From: Bacteroidota bacterium
Lineage (GTDB): Bacteria; Bacteroidota; Bacteroidia; Chitinophagales; Chitinophagaceae
Assembly (NCBI GenBank): GCA_016715505.1
Contig: JADJZY010000013.1
Span: 1 to 64,000 of the forward strand
Reading direction: 5' to 3'
Length of the DNA stretch: 64,000 nt
Below the pieces are notes generated by a model. It was given only the letters and a program-made list of their open reading frames with translations. It ran no database searches and was not told where the DNA came from. Positions 57,232 through 64,000 of the stretch are shown here, piece by piece; within the stretch, counting starts at the first letter, position 1; every line of letters starts with the position of its first letter. The translations under genes and the position numbers were made by a program.

Positions 57232-59818
57232 CTACAAATTATCCCTGAAATCTCTTCGTCGAAGTAATTTCAAATCCTGAAGAACGGATGACTTCACATT
57301 CAAAGCGAAATTGTAACTTTTACGGAATCCAAAAGGAATAAGATTCAGACGCATCTCCCAGCAATGCAAATCGCGATAAATATCGAATGAAGTAAAACTT
57401 ATTTGTTTCAATGCAAAATCATAACCACTGCGTATGCCTATTTTCCATTTGGGTGTGAGATTCACATCTCCGAAAAAATTCATGTCCTGTGTGTAAGTCA
57501 CCGTATCTTTTTGACTATTCACCACAAAGCGTTTATTGACTGTGACATTATAATTCAGGTTCAAACTCCAGGGAATATTAAAATCTGCATAGGCGGCGAA
57601 ATTTTGTCCGATTGCCCTGGATTGTTCTTCGTTCGGATTAACAGCGTTGTTTCTTTTTTTCAATGGCAAACTCCCTCCGACAGCCAGGTTTGCTGTTTCG
57701 AAACGCAACAAACCGGATTTATTCTGAATCAGGTAATCGGGTGTACGTAAACCGGTGGCCTTGTTGATCATATACGGACTATAAGTCATCCCGCCGGAGA
57801 GATTAATGGTTTCGAATAAAGTCGTACGGTAGGTAAAATTTACATTGCTCCATCGGAACGAATCCACCGCCAGATTGTAAAAAGAACTGATATTAAACCC
57901 ATCAATCAAATTCAATTTTCGGGTCTGATTCACGGTATCTTTTTTACTGCGAATTTTCATCTGCAAAGTATTGCCCAAATTAAGTCCTACTCCACCAACC
58001 TTTCCATCGCGAGGAAATCCGAATAATGCACCATCGAAATAAGATAAGCGGGAATTGGTAAAATTGCGATCTGTAAATGAGTTGTAATAATAGTTAAAAA
58101 ATGGGCTGCCAAAATCGGGTCGGTAATTCAAACTAATGGAAGGGGTGAGTACATGACGTATGCCTTTGATAGCTCCTGTTTTAAAAACCTTCGTTCCATA
58201 CACGCGGGTAGACAATGAAGCACTTGCATCAAATTCGCGTGCTGTAAAAAATCCTACTTCCTTGGTGGTATCCAATTTATCTGTTTCGAAATTGTATTGT
58301 TTAAAGTTCTTTTGGGTGTACCAGAATTCACTATAGTTCACATTGAAGGACAGGTTCATATATTTTAATACATTGTATGAAGCCTGCACCGGTACCCGAT
58401 GTTGAATGCCATTTTGGAAGTCGGAAAACTTCAGATTATTGATATTAAATACCGAATCATAAAAATCGAGCCGATTCAGCACTGACACCTGATAATTCGC
58501 TGTAATTTTTTCATACCATCTGGGTTTGATGATATCCTTACGCCATTGAAATGGAAAAATCTGATTCACCGAAAAATTTAATTCCGGCAATGTCAGTTGC
58601 ACCAAACGAGTGCCAGTATTTTGATTATGACGTAAAGCTGCTGAAAAATTAAAAGGTTTGTTTTTCCAGGTTTTGGTATAAGAAATCGATGAAGAAAAAT
58701 TATTGTTCAGATAAAGATTGGCATCATAAGAATTATTCACCTGATACTTACTACTTCCGATATTGACATTGGCAGAGAATGTGCTTCCGGGTATCACGTT
58801 AGAATTGATACTATGATTCCACACCAGCCAAAAATTCCGATTGCTTTGGTTACCCGGCTCGTAAGATTCACCAATTTTGTTGTAGGCATAATTGAATGAA
58901 AAAGAACCATTGAATCGGTATCGATACATATAAGTACTCACAAAACCGGCCCTCCATGTTCCTAATGCATAAATATCAGCAAGTGCCAGTAAATCGACAT
59001 GCTCATTGATGGCAAAATAATATCCCCCTTCACGCAAACCAAAACCAAGGTTTTCGCTCATGTCGTAGGTAGGCAGTTTAAACCCGCTGCGTTGCCCTTG
59101 CTTTAAAGGAAACAAACCAAAAGGTAGATACAAAGGAGTTGGGATTTCTTCGATCACCAAATTGGCCGAACCGGATACCGCTACCTTATTGGGAATGATT
59201 TTAATTTTTTCGGGCAGCAATTCCAAAGTGAGGTACTTCGGCATTACAAGTGGTATAGATATTACGAAAGCCATTGATAGAATTATCATTATTCCTTTTT
59301 ACCTGTTCACTTAAAATGAAACCCTCTCCATATTGCGAATAGGCATTTTCAACCAAGGCTCTTTTTGATTTAAAGTTATATTGTAAAGATGTGAAAGTAC
59401 TCGATTCCTGGCCTTGCGTAATTAGAGGTTTGGCAGCAGAATCGGGCTTACCGGCTTTCAGTTCTAACGCCGTCATGACACTGCTATCCTGATGATAATA
59501 AATATAATCGGCTTTTACTTTGATATCATCGTAGGCTATTTCGGCTTGTTCATATAAATGCAATTTTTTTTCAGCGGCATCATACACAATGGAATCCAGC
59601 GACTGATAACTCACAGAATAATCCAATTGCTCCTTACTCAGTGGTAAAGTGGTTGATTTGGCACTATCCTTTTCTGCTGGAAGGCTTACCAAGCTTGAAT
59701 CTTTGGCCGTTTGTCCCCATGTTAAAGAATTCAAAAATAGCAGTGAGATAACTAAAAATGGAATTGCTTTTAGGGGGGATTTCCTGAAATAATAGCTATT
59801 TTTACGCGTTGGGTGCAT
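57232..59818 (-). CDS. lptD: LptD-like LPS-assembly outer-membrane protein, one frameshift
   Basis: The barrel that, with LptE, places lipopolysaccharide in the outer leaflet. The restored protein is about 860 residues: signal peptide, OstA-like N-terminal domain (KLHLYEQAEIAYDDIKVKADYIYY), then a large beta-barrel with LPFGLFPLKQGQRSGFKLP and the C-terminal HCWEMRLNLIPFGFRKSYNF, typical of Bacteroidota LptD. The frame breaks near 59206-59215 in a run of six A: removing one gives ARKIKIIPNKVAVSGSANL. ATG 59818 (MHPTRKN) is preferred. Divergent from the amidase gene; an LptE-like gene lies at 7045-7557 and OstA at 61692. Confidence 0.88.
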
Positions 59819-59828
59819 GAACTCCCAA

Positions 59829-59836
59829 CAAAAGTA
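59829..59836 (-). promoter_or_regulatory. -7 promoter element of lptD
   Basis: TACTTTTG on the minus strand, an exact TAnnTTTG match, with its last G 11 nt before the ATG at 59818. The predicted leader is only about 6 nt. Confidence 0.5.
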
Positions 59837-59896
59837 AATAAACAATCTCAAGCCTTCCGTTCAAAAGGGTTAAAAGAACTTTAATTACTTCACGAC

Positions 59897-60682
59897 ATGA
59901 ATAAAAAAAACTGGATCATATATCTGCTACTGACCTGTCTGTTGACGGGGGCGATGTGGCAAACAGCTTCTGCAAAAAAAAGTATACGTAAAGTGATACT
60001 GGATGCGGGACATGGAGGAAAAGATGGCGGTTGCCATGGTGTTTATTCCAACGAAAAGGATATCACACTCATTATCGCTAAAAAGGTGGGACAACTCATT
60101 CAAGCGCAATTAAAGGATGTTAAAGTGGCCTACACCCGTGAATATGATTGGTATCCGGGCTTGAAAGAACGCACAGATTTTGCCAATCGGGAAAAAGGCG
60201 ATTTGTTCATTTCTATCCATGTGAATTCTACCCCGAAAAAAAATAGTCCGGTAAAAGGAACTCTAGTCCTTGTATGCGGTGCCTCAAGGGTTGAAGAGAA
60301 ACAACAATCTGTGGGTGAATATGCCAACACTTTTCAGGAAGATGAGTTGCTGAACCCAAATGATCCTGCTACTGCCATCATCATTGCTCAATATTCTCAG
60401 GCCTTTCTCACGCAAAGCATAGTACTTGGAACCAAAATCAATGATGAATTTGCAGGACAAGGACGGGTGACGGAAGGACTCAGACAACAAAGTTTGCAGG
60501 TACTTGCCAGTTGTGCCATGCCGGGGGTATTGGTTGAAATTGGTTATCTGAATAATGTGGAAGAAGAACATTATTTAAACTCTGAAGAAGGACAAAATGA
60601 AGTGGCCCTTGCGATTTTTAAAGCCATCAAATATTACAAAGAAGAATCAGAAAAGACCCCTGTACAAATTGTCACGGATTAG
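59897..60682 (+). CDS. N-acetylmuramoyl-L-alanine amidase
   Basis: Cleaves the bond between N-acetylmuramic acid and the stem peptide in peptidoglycan. The 261-residue protein has a signal peptide (about residues 1-26) and the Amidase_3 domain: VILDAGHGGKDGG (zinc His39), SNEKDITL (zinc Glu53), SIHVNSTP (zinc His) and the catalytic Glu in VLVEIGYLNN. AmiC-like enzymes of this kind split septal peptidoglycan. It lies divergently from lptD and 22 nt before mlaD. Confidence 0.94.
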   Translation: MNKKNWIIYLLLTCLLTGAMWQTASAKKSIRKVILDAGHGGKDGGCHGVYSNEKDITLIIAKKVGQLIQAQLKDVKVAYTREYDWYPGLKERTDFANREKGDLFISIHVNSTPKKNSPVKGTLVLVCGASRVEEKQQSVGEYANTFQEDELLNPNDPATAIIIAQYSQAFLTQSIVLGTKINDEFAGQGRVTEGLRQQSLQVLASCAMPGVLVEIGYLNNVEEEHYLNSEEGQNEVALAIFKAIKYYKEESEKTPVQIVTD

Positions 60683-60704
60683 TAAAAAAGATAGATAGCC
60701 TCAC

Positions 60705-61699
60705 ATGTCATTTCACATCCCTAAAGAAATTCGAATTGCCCTATTGGGTATCGCCGCCATATTAGCCTTCATTTTTGGGTATAATTATCTGAAAGGAAGT
60801 GGTGTATTTTCTTCGACCCGCCAAATATATGTCGAGTATGACCACGTTCAGGGATTGACACCTGCAAGTTATGTACAGATGCAGGGCTTTAATGTGGGCT
60901 CCGTGAAGGATATCGCACTATCAAAGGTGCATCCAAGTAAAGTGCTGGTTACAATGAGTGTAGAAAAAAGTATCGCTATTCCTGAGGATTCGAAAGCGAG
61001 CATTGTATCCATGGATTTATTAGGAACAAAAGCCATTCAATTGAGTCCGGGTAAGTCGACTAATCTAATCAAAGATAAGGAAACGATGATCGGTTCGGTT
61101 GAAGTTGGCATGATTGATCAATTAGGAGCTACTGCAACACCGGCTATTGAAACTGCCAAAAATACCATGGCCTCTTTGGATAAAACCATTCAACAAATTA
61201 ATGAAATACTGGATGAAGAAACACAGCGGAACTTAAAATCTACCGTCAGCAATCTGAATCAAACAATGATTTCATTTAATCAATTTGCCAATGAGTTAAA
61301 TGGTCAACGTCAAAAAATTAGTTCCCTGATCGAGAACCTGAATGCTTTTGCCACCAACCTGAATAAAAACAATAATACGATTACAAGGGTTTTACAAAAT
61401 GCCGAAACCACAACCGGCAACCTGAGTAAGTTAGATTTAGAAAGTACCATCAACGAACTCAAGTCGACCTTAGAAGGCATGCAGACAACCTTAAATAAAA
61501 TGAACAATGGAAATGGGAGTCTGGCCTTATTGATGAATGATGATAAACTGTATAAAAATTTGAAGAACACTTTGGCTACCGCCAACAATCTGCTTTACGA
61601 TATCAATGCCAGACCATCGCGATACATCAATGTGAACGTATTTGGAAAAAACAAAAAAACGAATGTCCGCCGCAACCGGCACCGAATGCCAATGACTAA
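60705..61699 (+). CDS. mlaD: MlaD-like MCE-domain lipid-transport protein
   Basis: Membrane-anchored MCE protein that carries phospholipid between the membranes with an ABC transporter. An N-terminal helix (about residues 8-28) is followed by the MCE domain (GLTPASYVQMQGFNVGSVKDI; VSMDLLGTKAIQLSPG) and long coiled coils. In the given sequence it runs straight into the next gene, but one missing A in the A7 run at 61653-61659 explains that. With one more A the protein ends KKNECPPQPAPNAND at a TAA (61697-61699), the usual Pro-rich end of Bacteroidota MlaD. Restored length about 331 residues. No MlaE/MlaF genes are adjacent. Confidence 0.87.
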
Positions 61700-63557
61700 A
61701 CCTGTTGTGAATGCACTGAAGTTGGCTTTTGTTTGTATAGGTATTCTTTTATGTCTATTCAAAACGGCAAAAGCACAAGTCCCTACCATCGACTCGGCCG
61801 GATTAAAACTCATTAAAATTAGCCATACGGATAGCATCCGAAAGTATGAAGGAAAACTTTACATGAGTTTTCTGGGAGCAGTAGTGATTGAACATGATGG
61901 CATTGTCATGAATTGCGATTCGGCGCATTTGTTTAGTGAAAAAAATTTCGTGGAGGCATTTGGGAATGTGCATTTACAAAAAGCCAACGGCTCAAGTGCC
62001 CATGCAGATTACATCAAGTATACAGGCAATAACAATACCGCCTTTATGCAAGGACAAGTGCAAATCATAGACGGGAACAATACCCTCAGCACTGAAGAAC
62101 TCACCTACAATGTAAAAACCAAAATCGGGAAATACTTTAAATGGGGGCAATTGACGAATGAAGAAACCCAGGTGAGCAGTGAAACCGGCACTTACAATGG
62201 ATTTTCGCAGCAATCCTATTTTAAGAATAATGTGGTCATCAACAATCCGGAATACAATATTGAATCGAAGGAATTAACCTACAATATGAAAACCAAATTG
62301 GTTCGTTTTTTGGATGAATCGACCATTATAACCGAAAAATCCACCATTTATACTTCGGGGGGCACCTACGATTCTAAAAATACCCAAGCCGTTTTTAATA
62401 CCCGTACCACTGTTGAAAATGAAGACCAAATTTTAATTGGCAATCAGATTACTTACAACGACAAAAAAGGGTCTGGTAAGGCCAAAGGAGATGTGGTGAT
62501 TATAGATACCAAAAATGACAGCAAAATAACCTGTCAACAAGCGGAGTACAATAAAATTACCGGACAAGGCAATGCATCAATTGACGTGAGAATCGAAAAT
62601 GAAGGTGGACAGCAAATACTGACTTGCGAACAAACGCAATACAATAAAAAAACCGGTTATGCCAAAGCCACCCAAAAAGTAGTATTGATTGATACTGCGC
62701 AAAAATCGAAACTCCTATGTGAAGTTCTTGAGTTGAATGAATTCAGTAAATTTATGTTGGCCACGGTGAACCCCAAACTCATTACCAAAACAGATGAGGA
62801 CAGTTTGTATCTCCGTGCGGATACCTTGATATCGATGCGCATTAAGGATAGCAGTCAGATGAAATGGATTAAACTCAAATCAGCTGACTCCAAAGCGAAA
62901 GAGCAATACAGTTTTACCCTCTTGCATGTGGATTCCACCTATGCACAATCGGATGAAGAGAAAGAAGAACCACGATGGATTATTTCTAATCATCACGTAA
63001 AACTCTTTGCGGATTCGATGCAAGCGGTTTGCGATTCATTGGTTTATTCACAATCCGATTCAATTTTCCGGATGTACAAATCGCCGGTGATGTGGAGTAA
63101 AAATCAGCAAGCCCATGCAGATACGGTTTGGATACATACCGTGAATAACGAACTCTCCGAATTAAACTTAAAAGCCAATGCCTTACTCGTTTCAGAAACA
63201 GGCTATAGCGGTTACTATGATCAGGTGAGTGGACAATACATTGATGCATACTTTATAGCCAACGACATTCAGCGTGCCCATGTGGATGAGAATGCCGAAA
63301 GTTTATATTATGCCAAAGATGAAGATCAGCAATATATTGGTTTAAATAAGTCGGAAAGTGCCTCCTTAAATATTCTGTTCAAGGAAAAAGAAGTGAATCG
63401 GATAACCATGTATCAGAATCCGAAAGGCCTCTTTATTCCCGTTGATCAACTCACGGAGGCTCAAAAATTTTTAAAGAGCTATCAGCGATTTGATGCACGC
63501 CGGCCAAAGAGCAAAGCAGAAATTCTAACGGATACCCCCACATCCGACATCCGGTAG
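61692..63557 (+). CDS. OstA/LptA-like envelope protein
   Basis: About 621 residues from ATG 61692 (MTKPVVNALKLAFVCIG starts its own signal peptide). The body has LptA/OstA-type beta-taco repeats, in which segments such as VVIEHDGIVMNCDSAHLF, FGNVHLQKANG and QEIDGNNTLSTEELTYN-like repeats recur. OstA-like proteins bridge LPS across the periplasm to LptD. The start overlaps the mlaD stop by 8 nt (ATGACTAA), so the two genes are coupled. In the given sequence mlaD and this gene appear fused into one 950-codon ORF; I regard that as an artefact. Confidence 0.85.
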   Translation: MTKPVVNALKLAFVCIGILLCLFKTAKAQVPTIDSAGLKLIKISHTDSIRKYEGKLYMSFLGAVVIEHDGIVMNCDSAHLFSEKNFVEAFGNVHLQKANGSSAHADYIKYTGNNNTAFMQGQVQIIDGNNTLSTEELTYNVKTKIGKYFKWGQLTNEETQVSSETGTYNGFSQQSYFKNNVVINNPEYNIESKELTYNMKTKLVRFLDESTIITEKSTIYTSGGTYDSKNTQAVFNTRTTVENEDQILIGNQITYNDKKGSGKAKGDVVIIDTKNDSKITCQQAEYNKITGQGNASIDVRIENEGGQQILTCEQTQYNKKTGYAKATQKVVLIDTAQKSKLLCEVLELNEFSKFMLATVNPKLITKTDEDSLYLRADTLISMRIKDSSQMKWIKLKSADSKAKEQYSFTLLHVDSTYAQSDEEKEEPRWIISNHHVKLFADSMQAVCDSLVYSQSDSIFRMYKSPVMWSKNQQAHADTVWIHTVNNELSELNLKANALLVSETGYSGYYDQVSGQYIDAYFIANDIQRAHVDENAESLYYAKDEDQQYIGLNKSESASLNILFKEKEVNRITMYQNPKGLFIPVDQLTEAQKFLKSYQRFDARRPKSKAEILTDTPTSDIR

Positions 63558-63749
63558 CAGGCATAAACTGGAGGGTCCCCGAAGTAAGGCATGCCCCAGC
63601 AGTTCGCTTCATGGGGGCCAAAAAGAACTTGTGCAACATTGACTTCATCATAAAGGAGCAAGTATATTGATTGTTTCCTGACTAATTCCATACGCAAATT
63701 AGCGCAGCCCTTTTACGGAAGAATTGGTAAAATTTAATTTTTATCTTAT

Positions 63750-63757
63750 TATATTTG
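63750..63757 (+). promoter_or_regulatory. -7 promoter element of the GltD-like gene
   Basis: TATATTTG, an exact TAnnTTTG match about 22 nt before the TTG start at 63779; a TTG at 63724-63726 is 23 nt upstream of it. Confidence 0.4.
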
Positions 63758-63778
63758 GTAACAAATAATTTGCAAATC

Positions 63779-64000
63779 TTGAAACCGACAGATATTAAAA
63801 ATCCGGAGTACTTCCACAAAGTAGTGGATTGCCAGTATGCTTGTCCGGCGCATACACCGGTACCTGAATATATCCGACTCATTGCCCAAGAAAAATACAC
63901 CGAAGCCTATATGATCAATTGGGATTCGAATGTGTTTCCGGGGGTATTAGGTCGTACCTGCGATCGCCCCTGCGAACCTGCCTGCAGACGAGGGCGGGTG
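63779..64000 (+). CDS. GltD-like FAD-dependent oxidoreductase, N-terminal part
   Basis: A partial gene that leaves the window at its 3' end, 74 codons from a probable TTG start. It reads KPTDIKNPEYFHKVVDCQYACPAH, then VPEYIRLIAQEKYTEAYMI, GVLGRTCDRPCEPACRRGRV. These are the N-terminal cysteine-rich Fe-S binding motifs of the glutamate synthase small subunit/dihydropyrimidine dehydrogenase-like family (CxxxC and CxxxCEPxC). Such proteins pass electrons from NAD(P)H to partner enzymes. The partner cannot be told from this fragment. Confidence 0.9.
   Translation, partial: MKPTDIKNPEYFHKVVDCQYACPAHTPVPEYIRLIAQEKYTEAYMINWDSNVFPGVLGRTCDRPCEPACRRGRV

Noticed and set aside
60705..63557. A single 950-codon MCE-OstA fusion protein
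   Set aside because: One missing A in the A7 run at 61653-61659 explains it: restoring it gives the usual Pro-rich MlaD end and a TAA at 61697-61699, and OstA has its own signal peptide at ATG 61692. Similar indels break many other genes here.
1..64000. tRNA, rRNA, CRISPR array or prophage
   Set aside because: No cloverleaf, rRNA-like stretch, evenly spaced direct repeats, integrase or phage structural gene was recognised on either strand; a dedicated search could still find a tRNA.

Overview
This window is from the chromosome of a member of the Bacteroidota. I cannot place it to genus; a Chitinophagales/Sphingobacteriales-like lineage is only a guess. The evidence is several secreted proteins ending in type IX secretion (T9SS) sorting domains, a type III glutamine synthetase, TAnnTTTG promoter elements close to start codons, the futalosine menaquinone pathway, Bacteroidota-type LptD/LptE/OstA proteins, and a cobalamin riboswitch ahead of BtuG/BtuB-like genes. 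No rRNA, tRNA, CRISPR array or prophage was seen.

Layout. 1-12.8 kb: glutamine synthetase III, the Hsp70 chaperone HscA, a DUF177-rpmF-plsX operon, an enhancer-binding regulator overlapping an LptE-like lipoprotein, 2-oxoglutarate dehydrogenase E1, and folE next to a QueD/PTPS gene. 13-20 kb: mqnB-mqnD (menaquinone), an ElaA acetyltransferase, two T9SS-secreted proteins, a glycosyltransferase, a decayed or mis-sequenced YrdC-like gene and a TPR membrane protein. 20.1-20.6 kb: an accessory spot where a 162-bp MITE-like element with a 5-bp target duplication splits a small ORF, beside a terminator and a 72-bp palindrome. 20.6-28.4 kb: two large tandem paralogous T9SS surface proteins. 28.6-45.5 kb: ComA-like/aroE, an M1 peptidase lipoprotein, an unknown secreted protein, ABC-F, thyA-folA-methyltransferase, M16 peptidase, DoxX, DUF6263, DUF1599, folP, a glycosyltransferase and a heptose-kinase-like GHMP kinase. 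45.7-52 kb: a secreted metalloprotease with a separate propeptide-like protein and an unknown protein upstream, then a T9SS M1 peptidase. 52-57.2 kb: cobalamin-riboswitch operon encoding two T9SS proteins, a BtuG-like lipoprotein and a BtuB-like receptor. 57.2-63.6 kb: outer-membrane biogenesis genes (LptD, amidase, MlaD, OstA). 63.8 kb to the end: start of a GltD-like oxidoreductase.

A feature of the whole window is that at least 20 genes, including clear housekeeping genes, are broken by one-base indels, many in A/T homopolymers. The conserved protein continues in another frame each time. This looks like uncorrected sequencing or assembly error rather than gene decay, so split genes are annotated here as single genes. 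One apparent fusion (MlaD-OstA, 60705-63557) is resolved the same way into two genes.

The best candidates for new biology are the T9SS-adapted vitamin B12 uptake operon, the propeptide-like protein encoded beside its likely metalloprotease, and the MITE insertion whose removal restores a clean small ORF.
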